Origin: Chryseobacterium piperi
GTDB taxonomy: Bacteria > Bacteroidota > Bacteroidia > Flavobacteriales > Weeksellaceae
DNA: 64,000 nt
NCBI RefSeq assembly: GCF_002285635.2
Contig: NZ_CP023049.2
Span: 4,154,001 to 4,218,000, forward strand
Direction of reading: 5' to 3'
The translations under genes and the position numbers were made by a program. The notes beneath the pieces are model-generated. The model was not told the DNA's origin. It saw only the letters and a program-made list of their open reading frames with translations, and did not search any database. Of the stretch, positions 43,321 to 51,168 are shown in pieces; the first letter of the stretch is position 1; every line of letters begins with the position of its first letter.

Positions 43321-44310
43321 TTGGAAAATATATTCAACATACGGACTGAGCAGGATTTTCTGAAAGCTTCATTGAAAACATTCCGGTATCAATATGAGAA
43401 TGTTGAAGTATACAGAAAATTTGTGGACTATCTTAGAATCAATCCTGATGAGGTGGATGAGATAGCAAAGATTCCGTTTCTCCCGATAGAAATGTTTAAA
43501 AATCATCAGGTGCTTGATAAGAAGGTTTCTGCGGATTTGTTTTTTCAGAGTTCGGGGACTACGCAAATGAATTTGTCCAAGCATTTTATTGCTAATGAAA
43601 ACCTGTATCGCGAAAGTATTTATAAAAGTTTCGAAGAATTTATCGGAAGACCGGAAGATTTTATTTTTCTCGGGTTATTACCCAGCTATCTGGAAAGACA
43701 GAATTCTTCATTGATCTATATGGTGGATTATTTAATGAACGTTTCTGCACAGCCTGAAAATGGATATTTTTTATATAATCATTCGGACTTGTTGGAGCTT
43801 TTAAATACTTTGGAGGGTAAAAAGGTCATCCTTTTTGGTGTTTCTTTTGCGCTTCTGGATTTTCTGGATTATTGCCATTCTGAAGAAAGCAGTGTTCCTT
43901 TAAACTTTCTAAAAAACCTGATTGTCATCGAAACTGGAGGAATGAAAGGTAGGAAAGAGGAAATGACCAAAGATGAATTGCTGGTCATTTTACAAGAGGG
44001 TTTTCAAACAGATCGAATCTTTTCGGAATATTCTATGACAGAACTATTATCACAGGCTTATTCTCTAGGAAATAATGAATATGAATGTCCGAAATGGATG
44101 AGAATTTTGGTAAGGAATGCAGAAGACCCACTTTCTTATGAAAAAGAAGGCAGAACCGGAGCAGTTAATATCATTGATCTGGCCAATATTCATTCTTGTT
44201 CTTTTATTGCCACTCAGGATTTAGGGAAAACTCTTCCTGGAAGTAGATTTCAGATTCTAGGAAGGATAGACCATTCTGATATCCGGGGATGTAGCTTGCT
44301 GGTAAGCTGA
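43321..44310 (+). CDS. LuxE/PaaK-like acyl-transferase family protein
   Basis: A 329-residue protein of the LuxE (acyl-protein synthetase) clan, related to AMP-forming acyl ligases. The region LFFQSSGTTQMNLSKHF is the family's ATP/acyl recognition loop (SSGTTG-like), and KNLIVIETGGMKGRKEEM plus RIFSEYSMTELLSQAYS are further core segments (E-Y-x-M-T-E). The reaction is not known for this subgroup; the fatty-acid reductase LuxC partner is absent. The frame has no ATG before residue 58, so translation starts at the TTG at 43321. It stands alone. Confidence 0.82.
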   Translation: MENIFNIRTEQDFLKASLKTFRYQYENVEVYRKFVDYLRINPDEVDEIAKIPFLPIEMFKNHQVLDKKVSADLFFQSSGTTQMNLSKHFIANENLYRESIYKSFEEFIGRPEDFIFLGLLPSYLERQNSSLIYMVDYLMNVSAQPENGYFLYNHSDLLELLNTLEGKKVILFGVSFALLDFLDYCHSEESSVPLNFLKNLIVIETGGMKGRKEEMTKDELLVILQEGFQTDRIFSEYSMTELLSQAYSLGNNEYECPKWMRILVRNAEDPLSYEKEGRTGAVNIIDLANIHSCSFIATQDLGKTLPGSRFQILGRIDHSDIRGCSLLVS

Positions 44311-44364
44311 ATATGAGTAATAAATAATTAATAAGTAATTTGCTCGCAATGGAGTTGACCTCCC

Positions 44365-44420
44365 ACACTCCAACTCTCCGACACTCAAACCTTCTCACTC
44401 TCACACCTTCAAACTCAAAA
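44365..44420. repeat. Degenerate octamer array (ACTCTCAA type)
   Basis: Seven 8-nt units in register, such as acactcca, acactcaa, actctcac. It is the inverse of the array at 38405-38436 and ends 2 bp before the next start codon. Just upstream (about 44313-44340) is AT-rich sequence with 7-nt periodicity. Confidence 0.7.
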
Positions 44421-44422
44421 AT

Positions 44423-44968
44423 ATGCTGAAAATAGAAGAGCTTGTTCATGCGTATATTCACTCTCATTGTGATTTTGAAAAAGAAATTGTCTTAACCAAT
44501 CATTTTCATTCGGATTGGGAAGCGGACATGCTGATTATTGATGAATCAGGATTCAGCCATGAAATTGAAATCAAACTTTCGAAAAGTGATTTTAAGAATG
44601 ATTTTAAAAAGTCTTACCTGAATACAACTACAGGGGAGAAGTTTTTAAAGCATGATAAAATATCTTGTGGAGATTATGTTTGTAATGCATTCAGTTTTCT
44701 TCTTCCTATGGGGATGGTAGAGTACACCGCCATTCCGAAGCATTGCGGAATTATTGAATTTTATCATAATGTTGATACTTGGGAAACTGAGTTTTATTCT
44801 ATCAGAAAGCCGGTGCATGTACACGAAGACTCTTATTGGAAGCTTAATGATAAAGATCTTTTTATCCGGAAAATGGCATTGAATCTGCTTCAGCGGAAAA
44901 TGGAAATCAAAGGAAAGCATGAAGAGCTTATTTTTAAGAATCCGTTTGAGATCAAAAAAAGAAAATAA
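44423..44968 (+). CDS. PD-(D/E)XK nuclease-like protein
   Basis: A 181-residue protein whose core DWEADMLIIDESGFSHEIEI followed by KLSKSDF shows the PD-(D/E)XK pattern: a Glu/Asp pair, then after about 15 residues E-I-E-I-K. This resembles MmcB-like DNA-repair endonucleases. The C-terminal region is helical and basic (ENPFEIKKRK-like end, here NPFEIKKRK). No partner gene is adjacent, so DNA repair or restriction is only a suggestion. The start codon lies directly after an octamer tandem array. A bidirectional terminator follows. Confidence 0.65.
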   Translation: MLKIEELVHAYIHSHCDFEKEIVLTNHFHSDWEADMLIIDESGFSHEIEIKLSKSDFKNDFKKSYLNTTTGEKFLKHDKISCGDYVCNAFSFLLPMGMVEYTAIPKHCGIIEFYHNVDTWETEFYSIRKPVHVHEDSYWKLNDKDLFIRKMALNLLQRKMEIKGKHEELIFKNPFEIKKRK

Positions 44969-45001
44969 AAAAATCCTGCCACTTTGGACAGGATTTTTTT
45001 A
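44969..45001. terminator. Bidirectional terminator between the nuclease-like gene and aqpZ
   Basis: AAAATCCTG and CAGGATTTT form the stem, with runs of A and T on either side. Confidence 0.8.
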
Positions 45002-45019
45002 TATCTATTTGTTATTTCT

Positions 45020-45742
45020 TTATTCAGCAAGTGGTTCATCAGCTGCACCTTGCAGTAAAAACTTATAAATTAATCCACCGGTAATGCCTCCAAGGATAGG
45101 GGCAACCCAGAACAGCCAAAGCTGGGACATGGCAATTCCACCTACAAAAAGAGCTTGGGAAAGAGATCTTGCAGGGTTTACGGAAGTATTCGTGATCGGA
45201 ATAGAAATCAGGTGAATCAAGGTTAAACCAAGACCAATGGCGATTCCGGCAAACTTTCCGTTGGCCCACTTGTCTGTTGCTCCCATGATAATGATCAGGA
45301 AGAATGCGGTTAACAAAAATTCAGCTAAAAATGCAGCTCCCATAGAGTAGCTCCTGTTATGATAGCCTGGCATATCATAGAAGTTGGTCGCAAAGGCACC
45401 TGGCCCTTCAGTCGTAAATGCGCCTGCACCGTTCAGGATAATGTAAAGACAGCCTGCAGCAGCAATTGCGCCAAGACACTGAGCTGCAACATAAGAAATC
45501 ACATCCTTTGCCTGAAATCTTCCACCGGCTAAAAGCCCGAAAGTAACCGCAGGATTAAAATGTCCACCTGAAATATGCCCCACAGCATAAGCCATGGTAA
45601 GAACGGTAAGACCAAAGGCCAAAGCGACCCCTAAAAGTCCGATACCGATGTCGGGAACTCCGGCAGCGAAAACTGCGCTTCCACAGCCACCGAAAACAAG
45701 CCAAAATGTGCCGAAAAATTCAGCAAATAGTTTTTTTATCAT
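45020..45742 (-). CDS. aqpZ: Aquaporin Z
   Basis: A water channel of the MIP family in the inner membrane, 240 aa with six membrane helices. Both pore motifs are present: NPAV in HISGGHFNPAVTFG and NPAR in NTSVNPARSLSQA. The N-terminal AEFFGTFWLVFGGCGSAVF is characteristic of AqpZ, and the narrow selectivity residues fit a water-specific channel rather than a glycerol facilitator. A longer insertion lies after the first half (about residues 107-130). A TAAATTTG box is 22 nt upstream. Confidence 0.95.
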   Translation of the reverse strand: MIKKLFAEFFGTFWLVFGGCGSAVFAAGVPDIGIGLLGVALAFGLTVLTMAYAVGHISGGHFNPAVTFGLLAGGRFQAKDVISYVAAQCLGAIAAAGCLYIILNGAGAFTTEGPGAFATNFYDMPGYHNRSYSMGAAFLAEFLLTAFFLIIIMGATDKWANGKFAGIAIGLGLTLIHLISIPITNTSVNPARSLSQALFVGGIAMSQLWLFWVAPILGGITGGLIYKFLLQGAADEPLAE

Positions 45743-45764
45743 AATGTTTATTTTATATTGAAAT

Positions 45765-45772
45765 CAAATTTA
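45765..45772 (-). promoter_or_regulatory. Promoter -7 box for aqpZ
   Basis: Minus-strand TAAATTTG, a perfect TAnnTTTG match, 22 nt before the aqpZ start. Confidence 0.55.
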
Positions 45773-45955
45773 TAGTTTAAATTTTATATTTTCAAATTAA
45801 TTTTTAAAAAATATAAAATTTAAAAGGCAAAGGCGTATGAAATTGATAATGGTATCATGTATTTTTTGAAGATTGTGTTTTGGTGAAAGATGAGTCATAG
45901 TTGAATTGTATCACATAAATGTTTATTTTTCGTTTTTAAAATAAAAACATTGAAA

Positions 45956-46576
45956 ATGAAAAAGTTTCTAGGTGTGATTTTTGGATGTCTCCTTGGTCAA
46001 CTTCACTATGCTCAGGCTTCAAAAAGAACAGGTTTTTGCTATGATCTTACGGAGGTTTTGAAAGTAGAACCTACTCCTCTGTATAAACCTCATTTAGATG
46101 CTTCAAAAAGTTTCGGAGTTAAACTGTTAAAAGACACCAAGGCTGTTCAGAAATATATCAACAGTGGGAAATTTCATAAAATAAAGAAATCAGGAAAGGG
46201 ATTTCGTGTTCAGAAATTAGACTACAGTCGACCCTATATGGTTTCTAAAGCTAAAGCAACTCTTGAAAAAATGGCAGCGCGATTTAGTAAAGAGACCAAG
46301 GGGCATACATTCACTGTTTCATCTATGACAAGAACGCTTGAAGATCAATGCAGGTTGCGTAAAGTGAATTCCAATGCTTCTTTAGGGATCAGTTCCCATA
46401 ATTACGGAAACTCTTTTGATATCTCTTATATACGCTTTAATGATGTTCTGAAGTATAATCCTAAAATGGAAGTGGCATTGGAAAAGGTTTTAAAGTATTA
46501 TGCGAATGCAGGCCGGATTTATTACATTAAAGAAAAACAGCAAAGCTGCTATCATATTACAGTAAGAAACTATTGA
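45956..46576 (+). CDS. DUF5715 family, peptidase M15-like protein
   Basis: A secreted protein of 206 aa if it starts at the second ATG (MKKFLGVIFG), which gives the better signal peptide; the first ATG is 6 bp earlier. The C-terminal half has SSMTRTLEDQCRLRKVN, then LGISSHNYGNSFDISYIRFN and SCYHITVRNY. The S-x-H-x-x-G-x-x-x-D and terminal H pattern matches zinc D,D-/L,D-peptidases of the M15 (VanY-like) clan, so a role in cell-wall trimming is plausible. The family is listed as DUF5715. It is a single gene with no clear partner. Confidence 0.72.
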   Translation: MKKFLGVIFGCLLGQLHYAQASKRTGFCYDLTEVLKVEPTPLYKPHLDASKSFGVKLLKDTKAVQKYINSGKFHKIKKSGKGFRVQKLDYSRPYMVSKAKATLEKMAARFSKETKGHTFTVSSMTRTLEDQCRLRKVNSNASLGISSHNYGNSFDISYIRFNDVLKYNPKMEVALEKVLKYYANAGRIYYIKEKQQSCYHITVRNY

Positions 46577-46753
46577 TGATATAGCTGATAACATAGATCA
46601 GCGCTATATGAGACAATGCTCGTTTTCTTGTTGATGAGAAACTCAACATCCTTTTTTTTATGTTTAAAATACATGAATGCGTCTTCCACAGGCAATGGAC
46701 TTGTGTAGGTAGTTTGGTTTGTATAAATTTAGGCAACTAAAAACCATGTATTT

Positions 46754-47494
46754 ATGAACACATTAGACAAGAAAGGATATGACACTGCAGTAGACGCTTG
46801 GAAAAAATGTCTGGCAGACTATCCGAGAATGAAGACCCTGATTCCACCCAATTACGTTTTTACACTTTCTCCCGAACAGATTAAATGGGCTAAAACAGTC
46901 ACTGATGGTAAAGTCAAGAATTTTCGGGTAGATATGGGGATTTTAGACCAAAAACAGGTAATTATTATTCTTGTCCGGATTGATGAAAAAGGACAGAATA
47001 TAGTAGTAGACGGTTTCCCGTATAGTCTGCTGGGAGAAATGGAGAAGGATCTTCCTCTTTATGAAAAACAAAGCTATACACTCGTTAAAACAGCACTTCT
47101 TTCTAAAGATTTAAGGAGTGTAGACGATAACTCCAATACGACATTTCCAATAGCAGATCATCCTATTATGAAGCAGGATAAAGCTATTGAAGCTATTGAA
47201 CAATGGAGAAATGAAGGGCAAAATTGGTTGTATATGGAATGTAGTGCGCCTTATAACGGAACCAGGATTTTTAGCAGTTTTTATGTTCCTATTTTAGACT
47301 TAACACTTCCTGAAGGGTTAAATTGGATTACCTGTACCTTCGCATTAAGATATTCCAGCATTTACCAGAGAATGCTTGTAAGTCTGGTTTTCATTTCTTT
47401 TTATAAAAATCTTGGAAATGATGTCTCCAGTCCGGCATATATATCAAATACGTATGACTGGTCACAGCCGTGTCCACCTATTTGCCAAATATAA
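46754..47494 (+). CDS. Protein of unknown function
   Basis: A 246-residue protein without signal peptide or membrane helices. I do not recognise a domain. It begins with a helical region (DTAVDAWKKCLADYPRMKTL), has mixed strands and helices, and includes WLYMECSAPYNGTRIFSSFY, which looks like a ligand-binding or core region. The C-terminus is short and Cys/Pro-rich (SQPCPPICQI). It lies 20 bp before the 7-TM membrane gene on the same strand and may be the first gene of the signalling operon. Confidence 0.6.
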   Translation: MNTLDKKGYDTAVDAWKKCLADYPRMKTLIPPNYVFTLSPEQIKWAKTVTDGKVKNFRVDMGILDQKQVIIILVRIDEKGQNIVVDGFPYSLLGEMEKDLPLYEKQSYTLVKTALLSKDLRSVDDNSNTTFPIADHPIMKQDKAIEAIEQWRNEGQNWLYMECSAPYNGTRIFSSFYVPILDLTLPEGLNWITCTFALRYSSIYQRMLVSLVFISFYKNLGNDVSSPAYISNTYDWSQPCPPICQI

Positions 47495-47514
47495 ACCCAG
47501 TAAAGACCCATTAA

Positions 47515-48126
47515 ATGGAGGATGCTTTCAAAGTAATACTTTATTTTAATAATGGCTTTCTTTTAATTTGTGCTTTAATTGGACTCTTAAAATATAAACT
47601 GTTAAGAAGCACGGAAAAGTGGTATTTGTATTATATTATTTTTCTTTTTTTAATAGAAGCCGCTGTTAAAATTTCAATTTATCTTTTGCAATTGGGTAAT
47701 GTAGATTTTTTATATCCTATCTATGTTTCTGGAGAGCTTTTTATGCTGGCAAGCCTGTTTATACGCAAATCGGCCTTGTCCTATTACTGGTATATTCCTG
47801 TTGCAGTTTTAATTGGATTTTTCTTTATAGAAAGTGATTTCGGAACACATGATCTAAAAAAGATAATTTCAAATATAGTCGTGATCTGTTTTGCAGGGTA
47901 TTCACTTCTTACTGAAATGAGAAGAAGCAAGATCAGCGACCGCTTTATATTGGTCGATGGATTTATATTCCTGTATTATGCAGTATCTGTTTTTATATTT
48001 TTTATGCTGCGTCAGCTGAAAACTTTTTCTAATGATGAAGTTTATATGATCTGGGGAATGAATAATTTGTTATGTTCATTCTTGTATATATCAATCATTT
48101 ATACCTTTTTAAAATTAAAGAAATAA
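47515..48126 (+). CDS. Seven-transmembrane protein, probable sensor partner
   Basis: A 203-residue very hydrophobic protein with about seven membrane helices (roughly 9-29, 35-60, 68-82, 91-109, 114-136, 147-168, 175-198). No enzymatic motif is visible. Its reading frame overlaps the histidine kinase gene by 55 bp, which is a strong sign that they work together; it may act as the membrane sensor for a kinase that itself has one helix. It could also be an unrelated transporter-like protein. Family not recognised. Confidence 0.72.
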   Translation: MEDAFKVILYFNNGFLLICALIGLLKYKLLRSTEKWYLYYIIFLFLIEAAVKISIYLLQLGNVDFLYPIYVSGELFMLASLFIRKSALSYYWYIPVAVLIGFFFIESDFGTHDLKKIISNIVVICFAGYSLLTEMRRSKISDRFILVDGFIFLYYAVSVFIFFMLRQLKTFSNDEVYMIWGMNNLLCSFLYISIIYTFLKLKK

Positions 48127-48908
48127 CCCTCAATATCAGCTTTTTTATTATTCTAATTATCGTTCTGGTAATTATTGTAGCTTTCGTATTGCTTGCTTAT
48201 AAGTTCTTTATTGATCGTATTACTAAAGAAAAGAATGCTCAGTATGAGGCTGAGGTCCTTCATCAGAAAAGGTTGGTGCTGGAAAATATCAAAGCTCAGG
48301 AGGAGGAACGAAAACGAATTGCAGTAATGATCCATGATGACATGGGGAACAGGCTCAATATTCTCTCTTTATGGCTTAACAATCTGGATACAAAAGGAGA
48401 TGAGCTCATTAAAAAAAACATTTACGGGCAGATGTCTGCTTTAATAGATTCAGCAAGGACGATATCCCATTCCCTTTACCCTGTGAACCTTGAATCGGTG
48501 GGGCTTGTTTTGTATATTGAAGAACTAATTGCGAATCTGTCCCATAAGATTCATATTTCATTGCATGTGGTTCCCGGTTATAAAAAGAAAGATGTTTTTG
48601 TAGAAGTTCAGCTATACAGGATTATACAAGAATGTACAACCAATGTTATTAAACATTCAAAAGCTACAAAAATCTGGATCTATATAAAAGATTATCCACA
48701 ATATACAGCAGTAATTATTTCCGATAACGGGCAGGGGTTTGATTATGATTTGGTGAAAAAAGGAATGGGTATTAAGAATATAGAATCAAGAACCAAATCT
48801 ATCAATGCTGTCCATAAATGGAAAAATATACCCGATAAAAGAAGCCGTTTAATTATTAAAATTCCATATAATAATGAATTCCAAGATCAAAATAGCGTTA
48901 ATAGATGA
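48072..48908 (+). CDS. Sensor histidine kinase, NarL/HisKA_3 type
   Basis: A membrane histidine kinase of 278 aa. It has one N-terminal membrane helix (about 22-42), a coiled coil, and the HisKA_3 dimerisation domain with phospho-accepting His88 in RIAVMIHDDMGNRLN. The HATPase domain shows the N box QECTTNVIKHSKATK, the G1 box ISDNGQGFD and GMGIKNIESRTKS. The ATG at 48072 overlaps the 7-TM gene by 55 bp, and no other usable start exists in frame. It overlaps the response regulator by 35 bp, so the three are one operon. Confidence 0.92.
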   Translation: MFILVYINHLYLFKIKEITLNISFFIILIIVLVIIVAFVLLAYKFFIDRITKEKNAQYEAEVLHQKRLVLENIKAQEEERKRIAVMIHDDMGNRLNILSLWLNNLDTKGDELIKKNIYGQMSALIDSARTISHSLYPVNLESVGLVLYIEELIANLSHKIHISLHVVPGYKKKDVFVEVQLYRIIQECTTNVIKHSKATKIWIYIKDYPQYTAVIISDNGQGFDYDLVKKGMGIKNIESRTKSINAVHKWKNIPDKRSRLIIKIPYNNEFQDQNSVNR

Positions 48909-49551
48909 TGAGCAGCTAATTCTGGAAGGAGTGAAGCTATTATTATCTAATGAAGAGAATCTGTCGGTAACCCTGACAGCAGATAATGGGCCAGACTTTA
49001 TCAAAAGCCTGGAAGACTTTTCCGGGAGTCATTTTCCGGATATTGCCCTGGTTGATGTACAGATGCAGCCTATGAATGGCTTTGAATTGGTAGGGATTCT
49101 TAAAGAGAAATATCCAGACCTTAAGATCATCATTTTATCGTCTCATTATAAAAGTTCGATTCTCGGCTATATGGTGAAGCTGGGGGTATCCGCTTTCCTC
49201 CCAAAAAATTCTAATAAGAAAACATTTATAGAGGCCATTACGATGGTATCCAAGAATGGTGTTTATTTCACTGCTGAGGATCACCAGATGCTGCTTTCAT
49301 ATATGAACAGCTCTACAAAGAAAAGGTCATTATTCGAAATGGAAGATGAGCTTTCCGAGAGGGAGAAAGATGTGGTAAAGCTGATCTGCCAGGAATTCAC
49401 CAATAATGAAATTGCCGAAAAACTTTTTATAAGTCCCCGAACGGTCGAGAGCCATAGGCAGCGCGTTCTGGAAAAGATCGGTGCCAAAAATACAGTAGGT
49501 ATTGTGATTTATGCCATTATCAATAATATTTATTCACTTGAAAAGATATAA
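48874..49551 (+). CDS. NarL-type response regulator
   Basis: A 225-residue response regulator. The receiver domain has the acidic pocket LIDDE, phospho-acceptor Asp61 in IALVDVQMQ and Lys in LPKNS. The C-terminal LuxR/GerE helix-turn-helix (about 155-215) reads LSEREKDVVKLICQEF, then TNNEIAEKLFISPRTVESH. It overlaps the kinase gene by 35 bp, so it is its cognate partner. The terminator hairpin overlaps the stop codon, so the operon ends here. Target genes are unknown; the next gene (DUF2235) is a candidate. Confidence 0.95.
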   Translation: MNSKIKIALIDDEQLILEGVKLLLSNEENLSVTLTADNGPDFIKSLEDFSGSHFPDIALVDVQMQPMNGFELVGILKEKYPDLKIIILSSHYKSSILGYMVKLGVSAFLPKNSNKKTFIEAITMVSKNGVYFTAEDHQMLLSYMNSSTKKRSLFEMEDELSEREKDVVKLICQEFTNNEIAEKLFISPRTVESHRQRVLEKIGAKNTVGIVIYAIINNIYSLEKI

Positions 49552-49576
49552 TTCCGTAGAAATACGGAATTTTTAA
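49548..49576 (+). terminator. Terminator at the end of the two-component operon
   Basis: AATTCCGTA and TACGGAATT form a perfect 9-bp stem with a 4-nt loop, followed by TTTTT. The stem begins within the response-regulator stop codon. Confidence 0.85.
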
Positions 49577-49691
49577 TTTGGTGTTTTTTACGGTTTTATT
49601 CTCTGTTTTTTCATGGTTACTTTGAAATGTGTATCTGTCGGAAAGCTTAAAACCATTTTAGGCAGATCACTAGCCAAGTAAAATTGTGATT

Positions 49692-51011
49692 ATGGAAAAT
49701 AATATCATAACTGTCGGGATTTTTTTCGACGGTACAGGAAATAACGGGATTAATGCCACTTCTGGTAAAAAACTATTAGTGGATCATGACAGCTATCACG
49801 CTGCACCTACCAATATTTACAAACTTTTTAAACTATTCGGCGGAGATGAAAAACTATACGTTGAAGGTATAGGAACGGTAACCGGAGCTAAGGACAGTGA
49901 TTTCGCCAAGGCAACCTGCAAGAATCCTATAGGATATTCCGGATATTCTTCCGATGATAAATTACGGGAAGCTTACACTTTTATCAAGCAGAAAATGCAG
50001 GATCAAACAAAAGAATATCAGTTTTATGTCTACGGATTCAGTAGGGGAGCTATGTTGGCTAGAAACTTCTGCTATGAACTCTTACGGTATGATTCCACAA
50101 TACTGGGTACTATTACAATAAAGTTTCTGGGTGTTTTTGATACTGTAGAGTCTGCTCCTTTTAATGATTATAATGTGAGCTTGCTTCCCGGTCTCGAAAA
50201 TGCGCTTCAATTATGTGCCGTAAATGAATGTCGGTATTTCTTTCCATTGACCGGTTTTTTTGAAGACTCCAGAAATATGGATGATTCGAAGCTTATGGTG
50301 GGGAATTCTGTATGGAAGGAAATCTTTGTTCCGGGTGTTCATGCAGATGTAGGTGGTGGATATCTTGATTGTTCCCAGTCAGTATATGTATCCGCCAACC
50401 ATTTACGAAGGTTTGACGTTGAATCTTATATTTCAAATGTCAGAAATAAAGCAAGAGATTCCGAAGGAAATGAAATATGGAATCCGGTTTTACAGAATTT
50501 TCAGATCGATAAGGGGGAAGTTCTTTCTCAGGCATATGTAGAAAGAAAGATGGTATACAATGATCTTTCTAAAGTATACGGGAAATTAATGTTAATTCAG
50601 ACCAATGCACTGGTCCCGATTTTTAATACAGAATTTGATGAAGCTGATTTCAAAATGAATGAAGACCACTCTTATTTAGAATCATTGTATGGGGAATTAG
50701 AAAAATATGCGCAAAACCTAACGCCCGATCTGAAACCTGCATATGATTATGAAAAGTTGGTTGACTATACACACCTATCTGCCAATTTTGGGTTGTATAA
50801 AAAAGGACAACTTCAGAAATCAGCGGGCTTACTGTATGCGGAGGAAATCAATAACGGACTCAATGTCCCCAGCAGATCATTGGCAAATAATTTTCACCCC
50901 ATACTCCAGACTGAGATGCATGTGCTGGAAGACACGGTAATTACAGATTTTGTATATGGAAGCAACATTCCCAATAATGATAACTGGACCCGTTCTATAT
51001 TGATTAAATAA
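49692..51011 (+). CDS. DUF2235 (Tle1-like) alpha/beta hydrolase
   Basis: A 439-residue protein of the DUF2235 family, which includes the Tle1 type VI phospholipase effectors. I used the second ATG (MENNIITVGIFFDGTGNN) because it matches the family start. The GxSxG nucleophile is Ser117 in YVYGFSRGAML, Asp150 lies in FLGVFDTVESAPF, and His217/Asp219 in VPGVHADVGGGY complete the usual catalytic set. There is no signal peptide and no PAAR, VgrG or other T6SS gene in the window, so it may be an orphan effector or a housekeeping lipase. It lies behind the two-component operon terminator. Confidence 0.87.
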   Translation: MENNIITVGIFFDGTGNNGINATSGKKLLVDHDSYHAAPTNIYKLFKLFGGDEKLYVEGIGTVTGAKDSDFAKATCKNPIGYSGYSSDDKLREAYTFIKQKMQDQTKEYQFYVYGFSRGAMLARNFCYELLRYDSTILGTITIKFLGVFDTVESAPFNDYNVSLLPGLENALQLCAVNECRYFFPLTGFFEDSRNMDDSKLMVGNSVWKEIFVPGVHADVGGGYLDCSQSVYVSANHLRRFDVESYISNVRNKARDSEGNEIWNPVLQNFQIDKGEVLSQAYVERKMVYNDLSKVYGKLMLIQTNALVPIFNTEFDEADFKMNEDHSYLESLYGELEKYAQNLTPDLKPAYDYEKLVDYTHLSANFGLYKKGQLQKSAGLLYAEEINNGLNVPSRSLANNFHPILQTEMHVLEDTVITDFVYGSNIPNNDNWTRSILIK

Positions 51012-51059
51012 AGGTCCATATTAATTTAATGTTCGTACTTTTCACTTTTAACCGGATCA

Positions 51060-51092
51060 GAGAGCTTCTCAAAATGGGGAGCTTTTTTATTT
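51060..51092 (+). terminator. Terminator after the DUF2235 gene
   Basis: GAGCTTCTC pairs with GGGGAGCTT (with G-T pairs), followed by TTTTTTAT. Confidence 0.6.
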
Positions 51093-51116
51093 CTGGCCTA
51101 TTCATTTCTTTTTCCG

Positions 51117-51124
51117 TATTTTTG
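51117..51124 (+). promoter_or_regulatory. Promoter -7 box for the ABC-F gene
   Basis: TATTTTTG matches TAnnTTTG perfectly, 44 nt before the start codon. Confidence 0.6.
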
Positions 51125-51168
51125 CACCCGAAAAATATTCAGTATTAATTCTTAATTATATCATTACA

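Noticed and set aside
46600..46660. Terminator after the DUF5715 gene
   Set aside because: GTTGA/TCAAC is only 5 bp, and the T run does not follow directly.
49692..51011. Type VI secretion locus
   Set aside because: Only the DUF2235 protein is present; no Tss, Hcp, VgrG or PAAR gene is seen.
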